Assembly (NCBI GenBank): GCA_002789635.1 | Contig: PFTQ01000021.1 | Coordinates: 1 to 7,572 of the forward strand | Origin: Candidatus Aenigmarchaeota archaeon CG_4_9_14_3_um_filter_37_18 | GTDB lineage: Archaea; Aenigmatarchaeota; Aenigmatarchaeia; CG10238-14 | Reading direction: 5' to 3' | Length of the DNA stretch: 7,572 bases | Shown: positions 1 to 5,865 of the stretch, piece after piece | Layout of the letters: each line of letters opens with the position of its first letter | How positions within the stretch are numbered: the first letter of the stretch is position 1 | Position numbers and translations under genes: made by a program | The notes under the pieces: generated by a model | The model's input: only the letters and a program-made list of their open reading frames with translations | What the model was told of the DNA's origin: nothing | Databases searched by the model: none

Positions 1-851
1 TGAAGACAAAGGATACCAACTGCTATAATCTTATATTAGATGGCGGGCCGTTTAACCCATCGATAACCGAGGCTTATCTTACAGATGAGATTCTTATAGG
101 GGAAAGCGGATGCAATAGGCTGGAAAACTCAATAGCCAAGGATGTGAATGGGAATCCAGTGGATTATTCCAGCAAATGCGGGAAAGATGACCAGTTAGGC
201 TGGGAGGTTGGCGGGGATACAATTGGGATCGGCTGCATCAACCCTAATGATTATCAGGATGCATCTGCCCAAATATCAGAATTACAAATCTATCATCCTG
301 GGTGTGATGATTTAAGCAAATCACAAAGTTCTGATTGTTATGCGGCTTATCATAGGTATTGCATTGACAAAGGTTATGATGGCGGTGTCCCCCAGGAAGT
401 TAATTCCATAGACGGGATTCTGGTTTATTGTTTTAATTCAATGGACTATGGGGATGCTGATATATCAGATTTAAAGAGTCATAATTTCTGGTGTGATGAT
501 CTAGGAAAGACTCAGGCTGCTGAATGCTACTCGGCTTATCATAGGTATTGCATTGGCAAAGGCTATGATGGCGGCTTTCCTCAGGAGGTTCAGCTTAAAG
601 TTGGCGTTTTTTGCTTCAATGACGGGAATTATCGCGATGTCCAGATATCAGAATTGAAGGGTTATCATCCTGGCTGTGATGGTTTAGAAAAGTCGCAGAG
701 CCCTGATTGCTACGCGGCTTATCATAGGTATTGTATTGACAAAGGCTACAAACTTGGCGTCCCTCAGGAGAAAGGGCGGGATATTTATGACCAGAAACTA
801 ATTCTAATCAAATATGTTGACGCGGATAATCAGGTGGTTGTGAAGGGTTGA
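1..851 (+). CDS. Secreted pilin-like protein with three Cys-rich repeats, 5'-truncated
   Basis: The frame is open from base 3 to a TGA at 849-851, so the gene starts left of the window. The GTG at 144 is internal, because the 47 codons before it are open and match the same core as neighbouring genes. Visible order: a segment beginning NCYNLILDGG, then CGKDDQLGWEVGG, then three repeats of about 55 residues, then the closing strands LILIKY...QVVVKG. The first and last parts match the pilin-like gene at 3281-3847 (CGNDNKLNWKIG ... LTVIIKY...IEV), so the repeats appear inserted between two strands of that core. From the relatives I infer an N-terminal class III signal peptide/TM helix in the missing part. 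The repeat family is not one I can name. Its 3' end overlaps the convergent gene at 808-1479. That this is a real gene is clear; its function is unknown. Confidence 0.85.
   Translation, partial: KTKDTNCYNLILDGGPFNPSITEAYLTDEILIGESGCNRLENSIAKDVNGNPVDYSSKCGKDDQLGWEVGGDTIGIGCINPNDYQDASAQISELQIYHPGCDDLSKSQSSDCYAAYHRYCIDKGYDGGVPQEVNSIDGILVYCFNSMDYGDADISDLKSHNFWCDDLGKTQAAECYSAYHRYCIGKGYDGGFPQEVQLKVGVFCFNDGNYRDVQISELKGYHPGCDGLEKSQSPDCYAAYHRYCIDKGYKLGVPQEKGRDIYDQKLILIKYVDADNQVVVKG
234..770 (+). repeat. Three tandem Cys-rich protein repeats
   Basis: Units lie at about 234-401, 429-590 and 612-770 (56, 54 and 53 residues), joined by short variable linkers. The shared pattern is C-[IF]-N-x3-[DN]-Y-x-D, then ISEL or ISDL, then (HPG)CD-x-L-x-K-[ST]-Q-x2-[DE]-CY, then AYHRYCI-x-KGY-x2-G-x-PQE. 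Each unit has four conserved cysteines, which suggests two disulfides per unit. A 19-nt stretch coding for AYHRY is identical in all three (343-361, 532-550, 715-733). This points to recent duplication or ongoing gene conversion. The period is 183-189 bp and stays in frame. Confidence 0.9.
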
Positions 852-1479
852 TTGATTGGCTTCTCTTTCTTGACAAGATGAAGACTGCCAGGATTATTAT
901 AATTAAAGCAACTCCCATTCCAAGATATAGAAAAATGTTTGTTTTAGGCTTGGGTTTTTCTAGGCAGTCTGGATCTATCCCCTCAAGGCAGTCAGGATCG
1001 CAAAAACCATCTTTGTCTTTTATGCATACGCCATCCTTCGAACCCAAAGGACAATCTTTCGGGCAGCTGTAGAATGTCTCCATCTCATTGCAAAGCTTAT
1101 TGCTGTTGCAGAGTTTGTCTGCTATATTGTATCTTAGTATTTCTTTGCCTTCATTTTTGACCACTAAATATTCGGCTTCGGGGAAATAATCTAGAGATAT
1201 AGTTTTATGAATTGTATCAATCAACCTTGGAGGATCGCTTAAAATCATGAAAACTATTGGGAAATCTACTATTGTTAAAGTGTTTCCTTTTGAAATCAAC
1301 TCCACTGAATATTTTCCAGGATTGGATTGTAATGGGTAGCCTAATTTAGCGGTAATATCATTGACTTCAACAGTATTATTTTTGTAGAATGTCAAATCTA
1401 TCTCAAAAATTTTGTTCTGCGCATATGCAGGAATTATTAACAAAGCCATTGCAAGAAATACAATTGCTATTTTTTTCAC
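808..1479 (-). CDS. Signal-peptide, single-TM surface protein (protease partner, copy 1)
   Basis: A 223-residue protein. Residues 1-20 form a Sec-type signal peptide ending AYA (predicted cut before QN). Residues 21-120 are rich in beta-strand patterns and probably form an Ig-like extracytoplasmic domain. Residues 124-143 carry C-x5-C-x8-C-P-x-D-C, followed by a further acidic, Cys-rich stretch (C152, C160, C164, C172). One TM helix spans about 181-202, then an SRKR stop-transfer and a cytoplasmic tail. The start is GTG, fixed by a strong ribosome binding site overlapping the stop of the upstream protease gene, 9 nt away. It is paralogous to the 185-residue protein at 5279-5836, which holds the same place after the second protease. 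The tail of about 20 residues after SRKR is absent from that paralogue and is read largely from the overlap with the convergent gene. The function is not recognised; a binding partner, substrate or cofactor of the protease is inference. Confidence 0.85.
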   Translation of the reverse strand: MKKIAIVFLAMALLIIPAYAQNKIFEIDLTFYKNNTVEVNDITAKLGYPLQSNPGKYSVELISKGNTLTIVDFPIVFMILSDPPRLIDTIHKTISLDYFPEAEYLVVKNEGKEILRYNIADKLCNSNKLCNEMETFYSCPKDCPLGSKDGVCIKDKDGFCDPDCLEGIDPDCLEKPKPKTNIFLYLGMGVALIIIILAVFILSRKRSQSINPSQPPDYPRQHI

Positions 1480-1482
1480 ATC

Positions 1483-1490
1483 ATCACCTC
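1483..1490 (-). promoter_or_regulatory. Strong Shine-Dalgarno site deciding a GTG start
   Basis: On the minus strand GAGGTGAT matches the archaeal anti-SD (complement of GATCACCTCC). It overlaps the TGA of the protease gene and sits 3 nt before the GTG at 1479. The nearby ATG triplets either are out of frame or meet TGA at once. The site therefore supports the GTG start and translational coupling of the two genes. Confidence 0.8.
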
Positions 1491-2784
1491 AACATGAAAG
1501 TTTTGAATTTATATGAGCCTGCGCTCCATTACCTGGTAAATCACTATATCTTCTTTCTAAAGAACCACTATAACATTGATCTATTAAGTTTTGTGGATTA
1601 CCAGGCCCCATTATTCCTCTGCAATATACTGCTGACCTTGAAGTGCAAATATTTCCAGCGCAAAGAGAAGTCATACAAGTATCTAGGCAATTATCACATG
1701 AAGAACATGATGGATGATCTGAACAACAAACTGGATAAGAATTTGGGCAGCCGCCGACATCTGAATTTTGCTGATCCCAAGCAGCATATAAATATTCATC
1801 ACAAAGACCATAAGTATGGCCTAATTCATGCGCGGTTATTGTCTTATCGCCGTATTCTAGTATAACTGTTGTCTGAGGAATGTATGTGTATCCTGCGCAC
1901 CCTGAATTACAAGATGCACCATCCCAACATTGTATATCATCATCAGTCAGCCCAACAATCCGGTCTTTATTTGGGTCATAAATTATTCCTTGGCTGTCAG
2001 CGCAATTTTTAATATCAGCAAGAACATCCCTATTATTTCCGGGACCTAAATTGCAGCCATTGTCAAATTGTCCTGTTATCTGGCAATTTTGGGCAATAAT
2101 TTTCAGAACTTTTCCCCTGCAAGAATCTAGGGGCGTGTTTTCTATAAATGTGTTAAAGTGATCATCAACAGCATTATTCAAAACATCCTGGCCAGAATCC
2201 CAATTTACCGGAACAAATATTAATCTCATACTCGGCTGTTGTACTATTGTAGTAGTTGTAGTTCTTCTGGCTGTTGTTGTCGGGCTTGCAGTTGTCGTAG
2301 TTATTACCTCAACAGGCTCAATTCCCATCTTAACCTGATCACCGACCTTATATATTCTTATTCTATACTCATTGAATCCAAAATTACCGGCTATTCTATT
2401 TATCAGGGATGTGAGGCTTGTCTCTCTAACATCGCTCTTCAACTCAACGACGCAGCCGAGGGGCTGGCACTCTATGCTGCCCCTAAAATTAATGCAGAGA
2501 TTTCTTCCAGAGGATATTTGATCGACAGTATGGTCTTCGCCGTCATCAGAAACATAAAGATTTCTAGCCAGCTCAGAGAAAGATGCTGTTTTTGTGACAG
2601 ACTCCAACCCAAACCTATCGCAGAAGGAATTAAGGTCAGAAGCCAGCATATCAAAGGATTCCATAGTGCTTTGCCTGTGCCTCTCCACATTAACATCAAA
2701 GAATATTTTCAAGAAGAAGGCGAAAACAATGAATGATATCACTAATCCGCCCATAATCCATATCCAACTTGACAGCCCTTTCAC
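1489..2784 (-). CDS. Membrane-anchored metzincin-like zinc protease (copy 1)
   Basis: A 431-residue protein from a GTG start. The N-terminus MKGLSSWIW plus a hydrophobic helix to about residue 29 resembles a pilin-type or signal-anchor segment. Residues 31-158 form a pilin-like head with C55, C97, C106 and C111. Residues 161-180 are a Thr-rich linker. From about 186 the catalytic domain runs to the C-terminus. H319-E-L-G-H323-x2-G326-x2-D329 fits HExxHxxGxxD, the metzincin motif with Asp as third zinc ligand (as in snapalysin), with E320 as general base. GIMGPG at 390-395 is a plausible Met-turn (M392). The region between and around them is packed with cysteines, suggesting a disulfide-stabilised extracellular enzyme. 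The DEY after the third histidine-like position also recalls peptidase family M64, so the family is not settled. It is followed directly by the TM protein gene at 808-1479. The paralogue is at 3844-5277. Substrate unknown. Confidence 0.85.
   Translation of the reverse strand: MKGLSSWIWIMGGLVISFIVFAFFLKIFFDVNVERHRQSTMESFDMLASDLNSFCDRFGLESVTKTASFSELARNLYVSDDGEDHTVDQISSGRNLCINFRGSIECQPLGCVVELKSDVRETSLTSLINRIAGNFGFNEYRIRIYKVGDQVKMGIEPVEVITTTTASPTTTARRTTTTTIVQQPSMRLIFVPVNWDSGQDVLNNAVDDHFNTFIENTPLDSCRGKVLKIIAQNCQITGQFDNGCNLGPGNNRDVLADIKNCADSQGIIYDPNKDRIVGLTDDDIQCWDGASCNSGCAGYTYIPQTTVILEYGDKTITAHELGHTYGLCDEYLYAAWDQQNSDVGGCPNSYPVCCSDHPSCSSCDNCLDTCMTSLCAGNICTSRSAVYCRGIMGPGNPQNLIDQCYSGSLERRYSDLPGNGAQAHINSKLSC
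1798..1830 (-). other. Zinc-binding active site HExxHxxGxxD
   Basis: This encodes HELGHTYGLCD (residues 319-329). H319, H323 and D329 are the predicted zinc ligands and E320 is the catalytic base. G326 is the glycine that lets the chain turn in metzincins. C328, beside the Asp ligand, is shared with the paralogue. Confidence 0.75.
2245..2304 (-). other. Thr-rich interdomain linker
   Basis: Residues 161-180 of the protease are 12 Thr among 20, with Ala, Arg, Ser and Pro. It is low-complexity and lies between the pilin-like head and the catalytic domain. Such linkers are usually extended and often O-glycosylated; glycosylation here is inference. On the plus strand it creates a spurious Cys/Ser-rich reading frame. 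Confidence 0.75.
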
Positions 2785-2795
2785 AGCACCACTAA

Positions 2796-2804
2796 TTTAT
2801 TATA
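2796..2804 (+). promoter_or_regulatory. TATA box of the plus-strand operon
   Basis: TTTATTATA is centred about 24 nt before the ATG at 2824. Archaeal TATA boxes sit about 26 nt before the transcription start, so the message would begin at or next to the ATG (leaderless). No Shine-Dalgarno sequence precedes this ATG, which agrees. The 39-nt gap also holds the opposing promoter. Confidence 0.5.
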
Positions 2805-2810
2805 GGTTTC

Positions 2811-2820
2811 ATATAATTAA
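2811..2820 (-). promoter_or_regulatory. TATA-like box of the minus-strand operon
   Basis: Read on the minus strand, TTAATTATAT is centred about 31 nt before the GTG at 2784, which gives a leader of only a few bases. The two boxes cross over: each lies nearer the other gene's start codon, so the two transcripts would compete for this short gap. Confidence 0.45.
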
Positions 2821-2823
2821 ACT

Positions 2824-3279
2824 ATGATCAAAGGCCAGATGGCATTGGAGTATGTGATGAAGCTTACAATATTGCTTGTAGTCGTTGCTGTTGTAATAGG
2901 GATAATAATCAGGTTCTCGGATGATATAAAACTTTCTTTTAAAAAATTCTTTTGTATTTTCAGCCCAGATTCTTGTAGAAATAATTTGAAGTTCCCTCAG
3001 ATAATCGAAAAATCTAGTTTTACTTCTGGTGAAATATCTACATACATAGAGAGCTGCTACTCTAGCATGGCTTCTCTCCCAGAAAGTGAACAAGAAGATA
3101 CCACATGCTATCTTTTGAAAGCAAACAGAGACTTCAGCAGCATTTCACAGAGTGATATTTCATTATCAAGAGATCTTCAAGGTCTGGATAAAGTGGTATT
3201 CAAACCCCTCTGGAATAATGGGATAGTCATCACAATCAAGTACGAAGACGTCGGAAATAGAATTTTAGTGAGTGGTTAA
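2824..3279 (+). CDS. Small type IV pilin-like protein with class III signal peptide
   Basis: A 151-residue protein. MIKG followed by QMALEYV and a long hydrophobic helix (about 12-30) matches the archaeal class III signal peptide recognised by EppA/FlaK-type prepilin peptidases: cleavage after G4, Gln at +1 and Glu at +5. The mature helix would serve as membrane anchor or filament core. The head has C44, C51, C78 and C95, the latter two in CY pairs shared with the sister proteins, and ends in VITIKY...RILVSG, the same closing hairpin as its neighbours. It is first in the plus operon behind its own TATA box, and the next gene begins one base after its stop. As the shortest, undecorated member with the best signal, it may be the main or initiating pilin of this set (inference). 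Confidence 0.88.
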   Translation: MIKGQMALEYVMKLTILLVVVAVVIGIIIRFSDDIKLSFKKFFCIFSPDSCRNNLKFPQIIEKSSFTSGEISTYIESCYSSMASLPESEQEDTTCYLLKANRDFSSISQSDISLSRDLQGLDKVVFKPLWNNGIVITIKYEDVGNRILVSG

Positions 3280-3280
3280 T

Positions 3281-3847
3281 TTGAAAGGCATAGCCTTCAG
3301 CACAATTATTTTTGCGGTAATAGCAATAGCTTCTGTAGTTATTTTTCTCGCGATAATGAATTCAATCATACCAAATTTCATGGGAAAATCTTTGTGCAAA
3401 GTTTACCAAGCAATCCTATCACTCCCGCTCCCGAAAGGTCTCAGGCCAAATATACCAGGATGCTCCTTGTTTCCAGGAATAGAAAGGATTTCATTAGCAG
3501 AAGAGCTAAGCAATGCAAACATCTTAACAGATTATCTAGCTAAATGCTGGGATAAGTCTCAGGAAGGGAGAGGCGGGCAGACATTCATCTGCTATGAAAT
3601 ATTTATGAAAAATGTCCCTGAAGCATTTGATGAAACATGGGTCACAAAATTAATAAGAAGCAGGGGGTTATGCAAAAAACTCCCCAACAGCCTGATTGAG
3701 CCTCCACCAGATACAGCTTTGCCTTACACACCTTTTGATTGTGGGAATGACAACAAATTGAACTGGAAGATAGGGATAATAGAAGGCCAAGACTTGACAG
3801 TTATTATAAAATACAATTCAACATCCAGCCAAATAGAAGTGATATGA
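3281..3847 (+). CDS. Pilin-like membrane-anchored protein
   Basis: I choose the TTG at 3281, one base after the previous stop. It gives (M)KGIAFSTII, putting KG right before the hydrophobic helix as in the sister proteins, for 188 residues. A GTG at 3272 in the same frame would add MVN and overlap the previous gene. After the helix (to about 33) comes a Cys-containing head: C39, C61, the AKCW motif at 87-90, ICY at 103-105, C131, and FDCGNDNKLNWKIG followed by VIIKY...IEVI at the end. These are the signatures shared with the genes at 1-851, 2824-3279 and 5866-7407. Its end overlaps the protease start as ATGA. It is probably a minor pilin or an anchored subunit; the role is not known. Confidence 0.82.
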   Translation: MKGIAFSTIIFAVIAIASVVIFLAIMNSIIPNFMGKSLCKVYQAILSLPLPKGLRPNIPGCSLFPGIERISLAEELSNANILTDYLAKCWDKSQEGRGGQTFICYEIFMKNVPEAFDETWVTKLIRSRGLCKKLPNSLIEPPPDTALPYTPFDCGNDNKLNWKIGIIEGQDLTVIIKYNSTSSQIEVI

Positions 3848-5277
3848 TGGAAATAGATATGATAGGTTCAGTTATTATAGGGATGGCTGTGCTAATAGTC
3901 TCCTTGCTAATCATCAAATTCATGGGATATGAGGTTCAGATAAACTTTATTAAAAAAATAAAAGAAGCTATTGACAGCCTATCCTCTCAGGTATTTGGAA
4001 GAAAATATTACAACATTTGCGAGAGCTATAATGAGAGCTATATTTCTTTCACTGATTTTCAAACACTGCTTAATTCATTCTATAAAAAGCAATGCGAAAA
4101 CAGCAGAGTGACTATAATGCTGAGCTTTTCTTTAACAAGAGATGACATTAAAGAAATTTCTGAAGAGCTTGGGATAGCAAGTGGGGGAAAAATGATTATA
4201 TATGGGCTGGCTGAGCCTCTCGGGGCTGGGGCTATAATAGTTGAAGGCAATTTCAGCAGCAAAGCCAGATTCCCATTTAAAGCGAATGATGTTATTCAAA
4301 TATGGATTAACGGCACTCCTGAAAGGGATGTGCTTATCAATTTAACTGGCGTTGATTACAATGTAAATGACCAGACCTTCAAGCCAAGGCCAATCGAGTA
4401 TGAGGGGATTTGCCCTATAACAAAGAACAAGAATAGAGGAGACGAGTGCATCTGTTCCGGGGAATGCAGGGCTGACCTAAGATGTGAAGAGACTGGCCAC
4501 TGCTGTCCAAGAGGCAGAACATGGAACGGCAACAGCTGTGAATTTATACACCCGTTCAAAATTTTATTCATTAGATTGGATGATGGAAGTGGAAGTGTAG
4601 ATGAAACTCAATTCAAAAGCATTGCGAAAAGCACAAAAGAACTCTGGACTGAATTGACCCCTCTAGAAAAATGCACCGGCACAGTAACTGAAATTACGCC
4701 AAGCAGCATATGCCAAATCCCTTCTCAAAATGATCTCTGCTCAGGCAGTGTGGATGACAGCGCTAAAGATAAAATATTCAGGGATACTATCTCCAATATA
4801 TTTTCCTGCGCTAAAACTTTTGGTTATGAGAATGATTACACAAGGATTATAGGAGTGCTCAACAGAAATACTGTCTGCAGCGGGTCTATTGGCAGCATGG
4901 AAGGCTATACAGGAGGTTATAATTATCCGGTTGTTGTTGGGTTGAATAAACTGGAAGAGGTTGCAAGCCATGAAATGGGCCATACTTTTGACTTATGCGA
5001 TGAAGGGTATGGAGGCGGCTACTGCACTAAAGACTCAGACGGGAAAACCTGCTTGAGCGGCTACTGCACTCCTGACGGAGGCATTGGCTGCGAGGCTGGA
5101 GATTATATTGGGGGAAGTTATGCATCGTCCTGCTGCCCGAACAGGCCTCAGAAGGATAGCATAATGTGCAAGAAATTGTCCGGGGATCCCTGCAAGTATG
5201 AATGCACTTATGCCGACAAATTTGCATCATACAGCTATGACCATCTCGAGAAAGAAATGTCAAAATACTGTGAGTAA
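3844..5277 (+). CDS. Membrane-anchored metzincin-like zinc protease (copy 2)
   Basis: A 477-residue protein. An N-terminal helix (about 6-27) lacks the KG motif, so it is probably an uncleaved anchor. Residues 30-185 are a beta-rich region with several N-x-S/T sequons (N63, N136, N156, N166). Residues 190-232 are a Cys-rich module. From about 238 the catalytic domain aligns with the minus-strand protease: KILFIRLDDGSG, KC-x-G and ICQI landmarks, then H376-E-M-G-H380-x2-D383-x2-D386. SIM at 439-441 is the likely Met-turn. The metzincin glycine is replaced by D383, so activity is less certain than for copy 1. C385 next to the Asp ligand is conserved. The start at 3844 overlaps the previous stop as ATGA, implying coupling; a second ATG follows at once. 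The TM partner gene begins one base after its stop. It differs from copy 1 in its whole N-terminal half. Confidence 0.85.
   Translation: MMEIDMIGSVIIGMAVLIVSLLIIKFMGYEVQINFIKKIKEAIDSLSSQVFGRKYYNICESYNESYISFTDFQTLLNSFYKKQCENSRVTIMLSFSLTRDDIKEISEELGIASGGKMIIYGLAEPLGAGAIIVEGNFSSKARFPFKANDVIQIWINGTPERDVLINLTGVDYNVNDQTFKPRPIEYEGICPITKNKNRGDECICSGECRADLRCEETGHCCPRGRTWNGNSCEFIHPFKILFIRLDDGSGSVDETQFKSIAKSTKELWTELTPLEKCTGTVTEITPSSICQIPSQNDLCSGSVDDSAKDKIFRDTISNIFSCAKTFGYENDYTRIIGVLNRNTVCSGSIGSMEGYTGGYNYPVVVGLNKLEEVASHEMGHTFDLCDEGYGGGYCTKDSDGKTCLSGYCTPDGGIGCEAGDYIGGSYASSCCPNRPQKDSIMCKKLSGDPCKYECTYADKFASYSYDHLEKEMSKYCE
4411..4539 (+). other. Cys-rich EGF/knottin-like module in protease copy 2
   Basis: Residues 190-232 contain eight cysteines in the order C-x11-C-x-C-x3-C-x5-C-x5-CC-x10-C. 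The ECxCSGEC and CCPRGxxW elements resemble small secreted disulfide modules. It lies between the N-terminal beta region and the protease domain, where copy 1 has its Thr-rich linker. The family is not assigned. Confidence 0.65.
4969..5001 (+). other. Altered zinc-binding site HExxHxxDxxD
   Basis: This encodes HEMGHTFDLCD (residues 376-386). Both zinc histidines, the catalytic Glu and the Asp third ligand are kept, but the Gly of HExxHxxGxxD is Asp. Downstream SIM (439-441) can supply the Met-turn. Confidence 0.7.
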
Positions 5278-5278
5278 A

Positions 5279-5836
5279 ATGGAAACAAAGCAAATAGCAA
5301 TCGGGTTTTTATTACTGTTAGTTATGCCTGTTTTTGCCAGGGCTGAGCCGGTTAAGCTGGAGACTGTTTATTCTATGTTCGCAGAAATATACAAGAATGA
5401 CTATAGTGTTTTAAAAAACATAACATCAGGCGCAGGAACAATAAGCACTTTCCCAGTAGACCCAAAAGAATATTCAATTAAAGTTCTTGGCCCGAGGAAT
5501 GAGATTCTGTTTAGCAGGGATATTGAGCCTTCATTCGAAGTTTTTCTTGAACCACTGGAAGTAATAGAATTAAACAGCACGATAATACATGCAAGGGTTC
5601 CATACTTTGATAATGCTGTCAGGATAAAAATATACCACCTCGGCAAAGCAATATTGGATGTTGACCTGTCGAAAGAAATCTGCGATAATAATTTCATGTG
5701 CGGGGACGGGGAAAACAGCTATAACTGCCCGAGCGACTGTGGGACTAAAAAAGGTTTTCCATGGGTCATGTATATAATAATCGTTCTTCTGCTTTTTGCC
5801 CTGATCATTCTATTTCTGAAGTTCCTAAGGAAATGA
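5279..5836 (+). CDS. Signal-peptide, single-TM surface protein (protease partner, copy 2)
   Basis: The ATG at 5279, one base after the protease stop, gives 185 residues with a Sec signal peptide (1-20, MPVFA then RAEP). An upstream in-frame start at 5198 would bury it inside the protease gene and spoil the signal peptide. Residues 25-130 are a beta-strand-rich extracytoplasmic domain with sequons at N47 and N99. C135-x5-C141-x8-C150-P-x-D-C154 repeats the Cys motif of the minus-strand paralogue, then a TM helix (about 162-180) and a short basic tail KFLRK. The order of parts and the position after a protease are the same as in copy 1, but without the second acidic Cys-rich segment and the long tail. 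A partial SD (GTGAG) overlaps the protease end. Function unknown; the pairing suggests a complex with, or tethering of, the protease. Confidence 0.87.
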   Translation: METKQIAIGFLLLLVMPVFARAEPVKLETVYSMFAEIYKNDYSVLKNITSGAGTISTFPVDPKEYSIKVLGPRNEILFSRDIEPSFEVFLEPLEVIELNSTIIHARVPYFDNAVRIKIYHLGKAILDVDLSKEICDNNFMCGDGENSYNCPSDCGTKKGFPWVMYIIIVLLLFALIILFLKFLRK

Positions 5837-5865
5837 TTTATTTCAGGTTGACTAATGTTTATAAT

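Noticed and set aside
343..733. Regularly spaced identical 19-nt strings, as in a CRISPR array
   Set aside because: The strings lie within in-frame protein repeats, spacing is 183-189 bp and the spacers are homologous coding sequence, so this is a protein repeat.
848..1072. Small plus-strand frame after the repeat protein
   Set aside because: Antisense to the TM helix and Cys region of the minus-strand surface protein; no independent support.
1389..1865. Plus-strand open frame of 158 codons
   Set aside because: It lies antisense across the end of protease copy 1 and the start of the TM protein gene. The minus-strand genes have motifs, an SD site and paralogues; this frame has none.
2239..2736. 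Plus-strand frame rich in Cys and Ser
   Set aside because: Its Cys/Ser-rich start is the antisense reading of the Thr-rich linker of protease copy 1. No start signal or recognisable domain.
2809..3093. Minus-strand frame opposite the class III pilin gene
   Set aside because: It would bridge the divergent promoter and runs antisense to a gene with a textbook signal peptide.
5198..5278. Upstream extension of the TM protein gene to 5198
   Set aside because: It would overlap 80 nt of the protease gene and add a hydrophilic leader before a clear Sec signal peptide that begins at 5279.
5761..5832. Upstream extension of the large Cys-rich gene to 5761
   Set aside because: It overlaps the TM segment coding of the preceding gene; starts at 5833 or 5866 fit the operon and the KG helix far better.
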